Shown: in pieces, positions 22,701-32,989 of the stretch
Layout of the letters: every line of letters begins with the position of its first letter
How positions within the stretch are numbered: the stretch's first letter is position 1
Assembly (NCBI GenBank): GCA_037447655.1
Contig: JBBHKE010002686.1
Location: 43,316-107,315 of the forward strand
Length of the DNA: 64,000 bases
Reading direction: 5' to 3'
Source of the DNA: Zygnema cylindricum
Taxonomy: Eukaryota; Streptophyta; Zygnematophyceae; Zygnematales; Zygnemataceae
Translations under genes and position numbers: made by a program
The notes under the pieces: generated by a model
Database searches by the model: none
Seen by the model: only the letters and a program-made list of their open reading frames with translations
What the model was told of the DNA's origin: nothing

Positions 22701-23512
22701 CATCGGTAAGGATTCTCCTCAGTCTGGCCGTAGCGGAAGACATGGAAATACACCAGATGGACATTAAGACTGCTTTCCTTAATGGTGAGTTAGAGGAAGA
22801 AATTTTTATGAGGCAACCCGAGGGGTTTGTGGAAGAAGGAGAAGAAAACAAAGTTTGCAGGCTCATAAAGTCTTTATATGGACTGAAACAGGCTCCCCGA
22901 CAGTGGAATAAGAAACTAGATGAGTTTCTCACCGATCTGGGATACATCCGGATCAGCTCTGACCATTCTATCTATATGTTTGAAGATAGGAATGGTGTCA
23001 TTTTTATTGCAATTTATGTGGATGATCTGCTCGTGTTAAGTAAGTCTTTGGAGAATATCAATAGGCTAAAGAGAGATCTTAGGGGCAGATTTGATATGAA
23101 GGATTTAGGGGAGGCAAAATATATTTTGGGGATTCAAATGGAGAGAGATAGAGGGAAGAAGATTATCAGACTTACTCAGAAAGAAGCAATAGGTAATATG
23201 CTTGAGAAATTCCAGATGGAAAATGCTAACAGTTGTACCACTCCCATGGACTTGAAAAAAGTAAGTGATGGGAGTGTAGAAGGAGGAGTGATAATCTTAG
23301 ACGATCAGATGAGTCCAGAGGAGAGAGAGTTCATGAAGTCTATCCCTTATAGACAGGTCGTAGGGAGCTTAATCTATTTTATGAACTGTACCAGGCCGGA
23401 CATAGCGGCAGCAGTTGGAGTACTCAGTAGGAGTCTTAATGATCCTAGGAAGAGAGTAGGAGTCTTAATGATTCTAGGAAGAGAGACTGGGAGGCAGCCA
23501 AGAGAGTCATGA
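19697..23512 (+). CDS. Element D gag-pol polyprotein, open through RT
   Basis: 1271 codons open. Approximate residues: Gag core 1-280; CCHC knuckle CHYCKKPGHFIADC about 281-294; protease WIIDSGASMHMC about 369-380; integrase zinc site WHKRLGHVH...CSGCSQGK about 500-550; integrase core HTDIWGP (about 568), RSDNGGE (about 630) and EQNGVDERLNRTL (about 665); RT MDIKTAFLNGEL about 1018 and IYVDDLLVL about 1105. The start at 19697 lies in the LTR; an alternative is the ATG at 19721. The Ala before the catalytic Glu neighbourhood (GVAERL in A) is Asp here. The last residues after NDPRK are out of frame because of the 29-bp duplication. Confidence 0.93.
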   Translation: MEDTELHVMGPPSRVPTFNGSGFIYWEAMMMGALCEKRYWGIVSGQVKRPPSGTPPGFGGVRFSATTAASAEEADDGDSSVSEKEKGKETPLTPIATVSGAATVKTVENDTQMWEDVNMAAKNFIMRNLTQGLATPHLHIYKAEELWESLVKIYRAGTIQELQLAEQKLLSYTYKGGKMLDYCNDLSCLYMEMESAGWTGTMKMKVNTLIMKLPDEFENIVYRVQGMPRMILVQENTMEIRRGGKSIQALAAGGDRWGKDPKKPYRGERDHSGGQRPPKGLCHYCKKPGHFIADCVKLSELRLQENRGGGSSGGKKKALVVTKVSGETEDESSEEDGELLLDESLEEKDIPRRQKCALGAIREAPQERWIIDSGASMHMCRDKELFTKLRKIPTVEIEYGDGRVVTTDLVGSVDLKVLVEGKTSILTFSDVLYIPQLSKNLVSTSVLDDKEFDTFTRKGVFTSKYRDEVYFTADKGSQGMFRLNLSNEKKNAYYVNVPKVMIWHKRLGHVHFDRLREMKKLRVVDGIQFGDNEIMDDCSGCSQGKAHRLPFPKAVTYRGEKVLDLVHTDIWGPAKVPSVGGKRFMMTITDDWSRYSRVYFLKNKSEASTYFKEYKAWSEKLHETPIKRIRSDNGGECTSNQFEEYLRDEGVQHQKTVPYNPEQNGVDERLNRTLGDSACSMLADKKIGKRFWAEAMNCANYIKNRVLTSDVKGVTPYERWVRRKPDISHLKVFGSQVYSLDTDRKNWKLDAKGKPGYFVGYDEDVKGYRVYDLAKKDIILVKHLVFMDEGKSFDPFKYTKKIRIRFESESEENSVVFERDMCDTVITGSGEIEDTGDSPETSNTPMDFEEIEEAGQEPVSMDRGADETMRRNPRLPSIPASEFEGGRRSSKRIQEKQAAHKVTKLSLPDEPQSYLEAVNSPEKERWIRAINDEMASIMEANTWELADCPPDKKPIRCKWVFKLKLNPDNTIERYKARLVAKGFTQKEGIDYEETFAPVVRFPSVRILLSLAVAEDMEIHQMDIKTAFLNGELEEEIFMRQPEGFVEEGEENKVCRLIKSLYGLKQAPRQWNKKLDEFLTDLGYIRISSDHSIYMFEDRNGVIFIAIYVDDLLVLSKSLENINRLKRDLRGRFDMKDLGEAKYILGIQMERDRGKKIIRLTQKEAIGNMLEKFQMENANSCTTPMDLKKVSDGSVEGGVIILDDQMSPEEREFMKSIPYRQVVGSLIYFMNCTRPDIAAAVGVLSRSLNDPRKRVGVLMILGRETGRQPRES
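19717..19731 (+). other. Primer-binding site of element D overlapping Gag codons
   Basis: TGTTATGGGCCCACC: complementary to the initiator tRNA anticodon arm. It is read in frame as part of HVMGPP, because translation can start upstream at 19697 or at the ATG within the site (19721). Confidence 0.72.
23427..23484. repeat. 29-bp tandem duplication that frameshifts element D
   Basis: Units 23427-23455 and 23456-23484 begin GTAGGAGTCTTAATGAT and differ at one base. Because 29 is not a multiple of three, the RNase H part is thrown out of frame. Removing one unit would leave one frame from 19697 to 24045 (1440 codons with stop). Confidence 0.93.
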
Positions 23513-24045
23513 GATATCTGGTTGGAACCAGAGAATTATGGTTGCATTTGGGAGGGGAGCACACTGATATCACCACTTGGAGTGACGCCAGTTATGGGGA
23601 TGCACCTATGAGAAGATGCACTTCTGGATATGTTTTGTATGTGGGGGAAGGTGCTTGCTGTTGGAGCAGTAAGCAACAAAAGGTGGTTGCTCTGTCTACT
23701 ATGGAGGCTGAGTATATGGCGTCTTGTTCTGCTGTAAAAGAACTAATGTGGGTGAAATCATTGTTACAAGAACTGGGATTTATGAAGGAGGGAGTGCATA
23801 AAATATTTTGCGATAACCAAGCTGCAATTGCAATTGCAGCCAATCCAAAACACCATTTCAAAGCAAAACATATGGACATAAGATTGAGATTGGTAAGAGA
23901 AAAAGTTGAATATAAAATTTTAAATCTTGTTTATAGACCTGATGAAGAAATGGTGGCTGACATGATGACCAAACCTGTGCCCTCTCCTAAACTAAAATAT
24001 TGTCGGGAAAAATGCGGGTTGAAAGAAAAAATAAAATTAGACTAG
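23485..24045 (+). CDS. Element D RNase H domain (out of frame with gag-pol)
   Basis: Continuation of pol after the duplication. It holds MRYLVGTRELWLHLGG, then the RNase H catalytic residues in TTWSDASYGDA, TMEAEYMASC and CDNQAAIAIA, and KHMDIRLRLVREKVEYKI near the end. The stop at 24043 is followed by the polypurine tract. No start of its own is expected; it belongs to the polyprotein. Confidence 0.88.
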   Translation, partial: DWEAAKRVMRYLVGTRELWLHLGGEHTDITTWSDASYGDAPMRRCTSGYVLYVGEGACCWSSKQQKVVALSTMEAEYMASCSAVKELMWVKSLLQELGFMKEGVHKIFCDNQAAIAIAANPKHHFKAKHMDIRLRLVREKVEYKILNLVYRPDEEMVADMMTKPVPSPKLKYCREKCGLKEKIKLD

Positions 24046-24058
24046 AAAATAAGGGGAG

Positions 24059-25097
24059 TGTTGAAATTTATAGATTTCTAGAGTATTTTCTAGGTTTAAA
24101 TATGTTTTTATAAAAGGAAAAGAAAAAGGACGGACAGCCTGCCTCCACCTCCGCTCTCTAGCTCCCATACTTGTTGTAGTCACTGAAGGTAAGAGAGAGA
24201 GGTTGATCCATGGCTGCCTTAGTTCAACAAACAACTATTTTTAGTGGGTTACTAAAAATATACTTGACGGACCAGAGATTTGATCCCGGTACTTGCGGTT
24301 AGTCAAGTTGACCGGTAGTGGTCAGCTTTATCCTAATAGACTAGGACCAATGCTAAGTGCTATGGTATGTGATAGATATATATTTAGTTCGATTGGATAA
24401 AATTCATTTAACTTGAACTGTATACGGCGTACATAGATTCAGTTTTATAAAGTACGACGTACGACGCTAATTCAAAGCAGATACCACGCATTTTATTTCG
24501 ACATCGGAACAAATATCGCGCAAGTATTTATTACGGCTAAGATTGCGTTTCACATAAAATCCAACGGCGCACATCATCGCCGAAATCCCGGAGTGGTCAC
24601 TTTGGCGTTTTGTGACGTGGCATGACCTAGAGCCACGTGGAGAGATGACATTCGGTCATAGGAATTCCGAGGAACATACGGACGAGTGAAAAGCGGACAC
24701 GCGTCCACTTAATAGCCTTGTCCTACATAGGCCGTACAAAAGGTACATCGGCAATAGTACTTTTGTGTACGATATAGTAATATGATTGGTCCGTACCTCA
24801 GTAGATAGGAGTTATTAGAGAGAATCAGGACTTAGAAAATTTTGGTAGATAGTCGCCTCTCCCTTTGAGAGTTTGTACAAATTGGCATTTTTTACTGCCT
24901 CATAACTTATCGGCTGGTTGGCTCTTTTCAGTGATTCTTTTTGCTACGGACTCAAGGGAGTCCACGCTGCACAGGGGTGTAGTCAAATTGTCAGTTTGCC
25001 TTCTTGGGCAGAAGTGGTCGTGGCTTAAAGTGGGTGAGTTAAATACTATCTAGAGGCTTCCTGTATTCTGTAGTCCAATGGAGGACACAGAATTGCA
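24059..25097 (+). repeat. 3' LTR of element D
   Basis: TGTTGAAATTTATAG ... GAATTGCA, followed by the AGCCG duplication and then the rest of element E's LTR. Confidence 0.93.
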
Positions 25098-25836
25098 AGC
25101 CGCTAACCGATTACCTTAGCCAATTAGTCTAAGATCAAGGTAAGAGTATATATGGTTTGGTAGTCATTTAAATGATAACACGTAGGCTATTTCATTTCAA
25201 GGGATATTTAGACATAGATACAGTTTAAAATGTACGGCATACAGAAAATCCCAAACAGATACCGCGCATCTTGTTTCGAAGACGAAACAAATGTGGCGCA
25301 AGTATTTATGACGGCCACGAAGCATGCCGAGATCACGAAAATGGTTTTCGGCGGTTTGCGGTCGCCGTCATATCAATTTCCACGTGGCAGAGTCACCTTC
25401 GATTACATCTCTGAGGATTACGGAAATGAATCCAAAAGTGACATGTGTCGACTTGTTGGCTATTTACAGAAAGTACATGGCACCAGTACCATTATGTACA
25501 ATACAGTATTATGATTGGTGCCGTACTTCAGTACATAGAGTTTTAGAGAGAGATAGGACTTAGAAAAATTTGATAGATTGGACCCTCTCTCCCAAAGAGC
25601 TTCTGTACAAAAAGTCAACTTTGACCCTTCATAACTTACTGCTCAGGGGAGCAAATTCTGAGATTCTTTTTGCAATCGACATATGGTAGTCTTGCCTTCA
25701 TAGGGGTGAAGGTGGTTAGAATTTTTTTCTCTTAGGGTGGCTGTTATTCTTGCTGAAACACAAAAGGGTCAGGGTAATCTTAGAGGCTTCGTGTGAGCTA
25801 CGTACTTTGAGGACCTATAGAGGTCTCAAAATTGCA
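25098..25836 (+). repeat. 5' LTR of element E, second segment
   Basis: Resumes at AGCCGCTAACCGATTACC, matching 30461 onward in the E 3' LTR. It ends AAAATTGCA at 25836. The paired hairpin CCTTCATAGGGGTGAAGG is at 25695-25712. The ATG that opens Gag in A, C and D is ATA here. Confidence 0.88.
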
Positions 25837-27300
25837 CGTTATGGGCCCACCCTCTAGGGTGCCCATATTCAATGGAGTTGGCTTCATATAATGGGAAAGT
25901 ATGATGACATGAGCTCTATGTGAGAAACGACTTTGGGGAATAGTGAGTGGACAGGTGAGGCGTCCATCAAGTCTTGGGATACCTTTGGAGTTACACGAGG
26001 CAGATTCACTATAGATGCAGATCCATCTTCAACGGAGGAGACAAAGGAAGGGGAGGTGGTGGACAAAGGAAAGGAGAAAGAGACGGTCACACTAATAGCA
26101 ACCGGTATGGCATTCATGTCACCTATTTTGAGGAAAGAGGAGTATGATATCAATACGTGGGACTACAACAATATAGCGGCTAAGCACTTCATCCTCTGCC
26201 ATCTTACTCAAGGGCTTGCATCTCCTCATTTGCAGGTAGAGAGGGCATCTGATCTTTGGGTGGCTCTCATAGAGATGTACCAAAGTGGTACGATTCAGCA
26301 ACAACAGTTGTCTAATCAGAAAATTAAGGAGTATGTATACAAAGAGTGGAAGATGTTGGATTTTTGCAATGAACTTGCTACACTTTTCATGGAACAAGAG
26401 AGTGCTGGAAAATTATTTAGTGAAAAGGATAAGGTTAAATCTTTACTGATGAAGTTACCCGATGAGTTTGAGATCATAATCAACCGTGTGCAGGACTTGG
26501 CGGACCTAAGGTGGATTTGGAATTCAAAGGTAGGGATGATTCTCGTTCGAGAGAATACGATTGAGATCCGAAGGGGAGGAAAGAGTGGGCAAGCCTTGGC
26601 AGCTGGGACCGATTGGAGGAACAATGATTCCAGGAAAGAGGTCGTAAATTATCAAGGGGAGGGGCAGAAAAATCAGACCGATGAGTTTAGACCAAGGAAT
26701 CGTAAGGGTTTTTGCCATTTTTGTAAGAAACCACGGCACTATACGGCTGAGTGCACTAAGTTAACCGAGCTGCGGTTAAAGGAGTGGCAGACCGGTGGAC
26801 CCCCGAGAGGAAAGAAAAAGGCCCTTGTGACACAAGTACATGAGGCGGAATCCGAGGACGAAGATGATGAACTCCTATTAGATGAGGAGTTGGAAGCGAA
26901 AAACGAGGTCGAAATTCCACGAAAGCATAAATGTGCTTTCGTTGGATTCAAAGGTGATGCAGGCTGGATTGTAGACTCAAGTGCCTCCATGCACATGTGT
27001 AAAGATAAACACCTGTTCACTAAGATAAGAAAGATTCCCACTGAAGAGATAGAGTACGGGGATGGGAGGATAGTCACTACTACTCTTGTAGGATCGGTAG
27101 ATCTAAAAGTGTTAGTAGAAGGAAAGACATCCATAGTTAGATTCTCTGATATATTGTTTATTACGGAGCTGAACAAAAACCACATCTCTACGTCTGTATA
27201 AGATGATAAGGGTTTTGATACTAGCACTAGAAAAGGAGTCTTTATTGCTAGTTTTGAGGAGGAAGTTTATTTTACTGCTGAAAAAGGTAGCCAAGGGATG
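25837..27300 (+). pseudogene. Element E gag-protease
   Basis: CGTTATGGGCCCACC (primer-binding site, 25837) leads into MGPPSRVPIFNGVGFI and then stops. A long open piece, 25933-27201, covers most of Gag: SPHLQVERASDLWVALIEMY, KMLDFCNELATLFMEQESAG and zinc knuckle CHFCKKPRHYTAEC. The protease motif is WIVDSSASMHMC, where the conserved DSG has become DSS, which would be expected to impair the enzyme. A TAA at 27199 ends the piece. Confidence 0.82.
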
Positions 27301-28546
27301 TATAGGATGATTTTAAGCAATGAAAAGAAGAAACTTTATTATGTTGGTGTTCATGATTTGATGTTGTGGCATAAGAGGCTTGGGCATGTGAATCTAGATA
27401 AGTTAAGAGAGATGAAGAAGATGGGAGTAGTGGAAGGGATTCAGTTTGGTGAGAGTGAGAATCTAAGTGATTGTAGTGGATGTGCTCAATGTACAGCACA
27501 CAGGTTACCCTTCCCAAAAACTGCCACCTATAAGGGAGAAAAGATTCTAGATTTAGTACACACAGATATTTGGGGGCCTGCCAGAGTGCCATCACCCGAG
27601 GGGAAGAGATTTATGATAAATATCACCGATGATTGGTCTCGGTATTCCAGGGTGTATTTTTTGAAAAATAAGTCAGAGGCTCATTAATGTTTTAAATAAT
27701 ATAAAGCATGGAGTGAAAAGCTCCATGAAACCTCAATCAAATGAGTAAGGAGTGACAATGGTGGAGAGTATACCTCTCATCAGTTTGAGGATTTTCTAAG
27801 TGAAGATGGAGTTCAACACCAAAAGACAGTTCCTAAAAATCTTGAGCAGAATGGTGTAGCTGAAAGATTAAATAGAACACTGAGTGATAGTGCTAGGAGT
27901 GAGTGATAGTGCTAGGAGTATCCTGTCAGATTAAAAGATAGGAAAGAAGTTTTGGGCCCAAGCAATGAACTGTGTAAATTATCTCAAGAATAGAGTTCTT
28001 ACTTCAACAGTAAAAGGCCAAACACCCTATGAGAGATGGTCAGGCCGAAAACCATATATTTCACACTTAAAGGTTTTCGATAGTCAAGTGTTCATTTTAG
28101 ACACAGATGGGTCAAACTGGAAGTTAGATCCAAAAGGAAAACCACGATATCTACTAGGATATGATAAAGATGCAAAAGGATATACAATCTATGATCTCAA
28201 AAGAGAGGATATTATCCTAGTGAAGCATCTAGTGGTTATGGATGAAGGAAAATCTATAGATCCCTTTAAGCAGTCAAAGATAGTCAAATCCAGGTTTGAG
28301 TCAAGAAATTTTGATAACTTTGAGCTTCCTAACTATCCACGATTTCAAGAAGATGATGATCTTGCAGGTACAGAACAGATCGAGAAAGACCCAAATGTGA
28401 AACCCCAAGTATTAACTCCAACTGAATTTGAAGACAAGGTGGAAATCGACCAGGAATCAAGGGATAGGGGAGAAGTAAAACCGTTCGGAAGAATCCAAGA
28501 GAGCTATCTATTCAGACAACTGAGTTTGAGGGAGGAAGAAAAATAG
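27298..28546 (+). pseudogene. Element E integrase
   Basis: 27298-27687 carries MLWHKRLGHVNLDKLREMKK, CSGCAQC, HTDIWGPARVPSPEGKRFMI and NITDDWSRYSRVYFLKNKSE, then a TAA. RSDNGGEYTS and EQNGVAERLNRTL follow in broken frame; a 19-bp perfect duplication sits at 27881-27918. 27965-28546 holds the integrase C-terminal part and acidic linker. Confidence 0.82.
27881..27918. repeat. 19-bp perfect tandem duplication in E integrase
   Basis: TGAGTGATAGTGCTAGGAG at 27881-27899 and again at 27900-27918. A and D have one unit. Confidence 0.92.
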
Positions 28547-30190
28547 CAAACGACTGCAAGGGATGCAAGTTAACAATAAGGAAACCAGACTGTCTCACCC
28601 CGATGAACCTCAAACTTATAATAGGCAATGACTTGTCCTAAGAGAAACCGGTGGAAGACAGCCATTAATGAGGAGATGGCCTCAATCATGGCTGCCGATA
28701 CATGGGAATTGATGGATTTTCCTCCTACATGAAGCCAATTGGGTGTAAGTGGGTATTTAAGCTTAAACTCAACCCGGATAACACCATTGAGCGCTATAAG
28801 GTTGGGTTTGTGGCCAAGGGATTTACCTAGAAAGAGGGAATTGACTACGAGGAGACTTTTGCTCCGGTCGTCAGTTTTCTTTTTGTTCGGAAACTTCTCA
28901 GTATGGCGGCAATAGAAGACATGAAAGTGCATCAGATGGACATCAAGACGGCTTTTCTACATAGAGAGTTGGAAGAGGAAATTTTTATGCGACAACCCGA
29001 AAGATTTGTGGAGCATGGGGAGGAAAGCAAGGTATGCCGATTGATCAAATCTTTATATGGGCTGAAATAGGCGCCTCGGCGATGCAACAAGAAGCTCGAT
29101 GAGTTTCTTACAGGTTTGGGATATATTCGGATAAACTCATATCACTCAATTTGTTTGTTTGAAAATGAGGAAGGAATTATTTTTATTGCAATTTATGTTG
29201 ATGATTTGCTTGTATTAAGTTAATCAATCGATAAAATAAATAAGTTGAAAAATGATCTAAAAAGAAGATATGAGATGAACGATATGGGAGAAGCAAGGTA
29301 TATTTTGAGAATTCACGTAGAAAAAGACAAAGATAGAAAAATAATAAGATTAACTCAAAAGAAGGCCATTGGAAACATGTTAGAAAAATTCCAAATGGAC
29401 AAGGCTAATAGTTGTACCACTCCTATGGAATTATAGAAAGGAAGTGAGAGGAGTGTGGAAAAGGAAGTTATAATCTTAGATGATGAGGTAGGCCGGGAAG
29501 AGAAAAGATTTATGCAGACCATCTCTTATAGACAAGTAGTGGGCAGCCTAATATATTTCATGAATTGTACCCGTCCGGACATAGACGCAGCTGTAGGAGT
29601 ACTAAGTAGGAGTCTGAAAGCTCCCACTAAGAAAGATTGGGAGGCAGCTAAGAGAGTCCTTAGATATCTCATAAGGACTAGGGATCTGTGGTTGCATTTG
29701 GGTGGGAACAATACTGACATCACCACTTGGAGTGATCCCTGCTATGGGGATGCTCCTATGAGTTGATGCACATCTGGATATGTCTTGTATGTGGGTGATG
29801 GGGCTTGCTGCTGGAGCATGAACCAGCAAAAGGTCATTGCTCAGTCCACCATGGAGGTTGAGTACATGGCTTCTTGCTCTGCTGTAAAAGAATTAATGTG
29901 GGTCAAGTCTTTGTTTGGTGAGCGTGGTCATCTTAAGAGTGGTGTCCAAAAGGTGTTTTGTGACAATCAAGCTGCCATTGCCATTTCCGCCAATCCTAAA
30001 CATCACTTTAAAGCGAAATACATGGACATTAGACTTAGCTTTGTTAAGGAGAAAGTAGAAAACAAGATAACTAGTTTGGAGTATTAACCAGATAGTGAAA
30101 TGGTAGCAGATATGATGACCAAACCTGTGCCTTCCCCTAAACTAATTTTCTGTTGGGAGAAGTGTGGTCTTAAAATAAAGAGTGACTAGA
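28547..30190 (+). pseudogene. Element E reverse transcriptase and RNase H
   Basis: RT traces include KVHQMDIKTAFLHRELEEE (about 28924-28980), LIKSLYGLK followed by TAG, and FIAIYVDDLLVLS then TAA (29221). Open pieces 29245-29436, 29455-29766 and 29785-30087 cover the RT end and RNase H, with TTWSDPCYGDA (the usual AS of the motif changed to PC), STMEVEYMASC and CDNQAAIAIS. Confidence 0.82.
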
Positions 30191-30202
30191 AAATAACGGG
30201 AG

Positions 30203-30838
30203 TGTAGAAATTAAAGGTTATTTTAGTATTTTCTACGTTTTGTAAAATGCAGAAAAGAAGCAGAGGCACTCTGACTCTAAATCCTCTCTCCAACTTCCAC
30301 AGTTTTAGTAGTCACTGAAAGTTGGAGATGGAGATAGAGCCACGGCCACCTATGCTATCGCGACGGGGACAGACATTAGGTTGGTAGATTTTACCAAAAT
30401 ATTTCTTGACCGACCTAAGATTTGAACTTGGTAACAACCGTCCGTCACGGTAGCCGGTAGTCGGTTACCTTAGTCAATTAGTCTAAAATCAAGGTAAGAG
30501 TATATATGGTTTGGTAGTCATTTAAATGATAACACGTAGGCTATTTCATTTCAAGGGATATTTAGACATAGATACAGTTTAAAATGTACGGCATACAGAA
30601 AATCCCAAACAGATACCGCGCATCTTGTTTCGAAGACGAAACAAATGTGGCGCAAGTATTTATGACGGCCACGATTGTAGTCTGGCTTAATCGGACAGCC
30701 ACGAAGCATGCCGAGATCACGGAATAGGTTTGCGGCGGTTTGTGGTCGACGTCACATCAATTGCCACGTGGCAGAATCACATTGGATTACGGCATCTCCG
30801 AGGATTACGGAAACGAATCCAAAAGTGACATATGTCGA
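30203..30838 (+). repeat. 3' LTR of element E, 3'-truncated
   Basis: Begins TGTAGAAATTAAAGG after AAATAACGGGAG. Homology to the 5' LTR stops near AAGTGACATATGTCGA. The last roughly 335 bases, including the paired hairpins, are absent, and element C does not resume. Confidence 0.85.
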
Positions 30839-32137
30839 AGTATCAAAAAATACAAAAGAAAATAGGTGTTTGTATTGTTAGTCAGCCATCGAGCTGATAA
30901 TGATGTTGTTCCGACCTTTTGGGTCTTTGGACTAAGTTGGTTGAATCCTAGTTAAGTCTGATGTATTTTTTTTTCTTATTATTTTCTTTGTTATGTTTAC
31001 ATTTTACTTGCGTTTTGTTGTGACCAAGGTAGTATTGTGGTTATTAATTTTGTTTGTCTTTTTGTTTTGTTTTGTAGTATTATGTATTGATAAAAAAAAT
31101 ATGAAATATATATATATATATATGCAACACCTTAATATAAAATAAACAAGAACCATTAGTATTATGTTTAAACGAATAATGGTTGAATAATGCTAATGGT
31201 TTATCTACATTTAACATTAAAGTATTTAATGCTACATTTTATATTCAGTCCATTCATTCATATGGTTCATTAGACTGAGATCGAACGCTCAAATTAATGT
31301 GAAACTTTAACGCTTAATCAAACCCCCTACATGAACGAAACGCGAAATAAACCATCCACTTAGCATCGTCATGGTCTTTACCATGTACAATGCGATAGTA
31401 CAGTGCGTACCATGTACGAACATCCTACGTGATGCCAACATTGAAATTACGGTACACCGCAAATCGTAATTATAGTGAAGAAAAAATTAGAGTAAAAAAA
31501 TAAAAAATAATAATTAGAGTTATGAACGATAATTTATGTGATAAAACCTTTTCACAAAGGAAGTTTACTCTAGTTTATTTAAGTACTCTATATGAGGTTA
31601 TGTCAGCAATAAGTATCCGCACTGTAATTATAAACACTAAATTATGTAGACATACAAAAACTGTCAGTGCGTATATTTTGACGTCATTATGACGGTAGTA
31701 CTATTTGTCTCATATATATATACTATTTGTCTCAACTCATATTGTTGCCGTTTAACAATAAACTTTTCACATGTAAATTCATGTAAATGCTCACACGGAC
31801 GACAATCTTGTTGACGGACGGAGCTATGCGAACGGGTTTTTTTCGATGCGATTTAATTTTTTTGTTTAGTACAATTTCACATGCAAGTGCAATTCTATTA
31901 AATTATTATTTGTACTTTTTTACTTATAAAAGTACAATTTTGCACAGACATAAGTTGTCCGTACTCCACACTATTTAAAACGAACCAATATTAGAATTTT
32001 TTACGGTAACTAAACCTTACCTTAAATAGTATAATGAAAAAATTCAAATCATTTACTCTACTTAACGTGATATACTCGAAATTTAGGGCGGCCAAATTAG
32101 CGTTATTTACTCTAATTACGATTCGTTGTGAAGTTTA
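30839..32137. other. AT-rich region, possible repeat tails, no gene
   Basis: Starts at the breakpoint of the E LTR. 30880-31080 (CGAGCTGATAATGATGTTGT, then T-rich runs) could be a degraded non-LTR element 3' end, but no coding supports it. A (TA)n run lies at about 31107-31124. Around 31450 the phrase GGTACACCGCAAATCGTAAT resembles the terminal motif of the small TIR family seen at 43026. No convincing open frame. Confidence 0.35.
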
Positions 32138-32374
32138 CAGATATTGAGAACACGGCAACGTGGCATGATGTGACGCGATCGCACGCGCCAAAATTAAAAG
32201 TGTGATACTGTACGTTACTTAACCGATATTGATAACACAATATTTTGGCGTGTACGGATATTGAGAAAACGACAACGTGGCGTGATGTACGGGATCGCAC
32301 GCGCAAAATTTTAAAGTACGATACTGTACGTTTCTCAACTGGTATTGATAACACAAAATTTTGGCGTGACGTCG
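32138..32374. repeat. Two-copy tandem repeat, about 118 bp
   Basis: Both units read GATATTGAGAA.AC...CAACGTGGC..GATGT..., then GATCGCACGCGC, GATACTGTACGTT and ATTGATAACACAA.ATTTTGG. The copies differ at scattered positions. Confidence 0.8.
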
Positions 32375-32879
32375 GTTTTGTCTGACCTTTTATCATACCA
32401 CTACAACCACGCAAAATACGACAAATAGGATTGTACCACGTGTATCTTTTCATTACATCAAAATGGAACATGACAAAACCAATCAAACTCAAACACTCAA
32501 TGGCTCAAGATCTTACACAAAAAAATCGACCATCAATTATCGTTGTCGAGACGAATGCGACTAGAATGCTTTTCCCTTTTAGAAAAAGGGCAAAGCAAAA
32601 AAGGTTATCCAAAACGTTCAAAATTATTTTATGGGATCAATTCCCAAAATTTGGGAGAATCACTGTACTACTTGTTAAGACCAAAAATAAAAATGTTTTT
32701 AAAAACGTTTACAGACAGCTTAAGGGTGGACTTCCATTATGTGTATCAGTAATTGTACGGAAAATATTACTGAAGGGCGTGCTTTCCATTAGGTCGCGTC
32801 TGTAAATCACTTTTTATTTGCGTGGCTTATTCTGGTTGGTAACACGTAGGTAAACATAAGATGCTTAAAATCTTGAAAG

Positions 32880-32945
32880 AATCTGTACGGGCGGAGGTAA
32901 TATCTGTACCAGTGGAGATAATATCTGTACCAGCGGAGGTAATTA
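32880..32945. repeat. Three short tandem units, about 21 bp
   Basis: GGAGGTAATATCTGTACCAG is repeated with slight changes at about 32893, 32914 and 32935. Confidence 0.7.
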
Positions 32946-32989
32946 ATGACTCGTACAGAGCGCATTAAATGTACTGCCCAAAATTTTCA

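Larger units (their letters stand above)
18681..25097 (+). mobile_element. Ty1/copia element D, near-intact
   Basis: Complete insertion in E's 5' LTR: LTRs of 1036 and 1039 bp, target duplication AGCCG (18676-18680 and 25098-25102), half-tRNA primer-binding site, one long gag-pol frame, and polypurine tract AAGGGGAG before 24059. Only a 29-bp tandem duplication (23427-23484) breaks the frame. By eye the LTRs differ at about 15 places in the first 250 bases, so the insertion is not very recent despite the well-kept coding. Confidence 0.95.
18445..30838 (+). mobile_element. Ty1/copia element E, interrupted by D
   Basis: 5' LTR in two pieces (18445-18680 and 25098-25836, about 970 bp once the duplicated 5 bases are removed), internal region 25837-30202, and a 3' LTR truncated after about 635 bases (30203-30838). 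Inserted in element C, with D inserted in its 5' LTR. Coding shows many stops. A left target duplication cannot be confirmed because the right boundary is lost. Confidence 0.9.
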
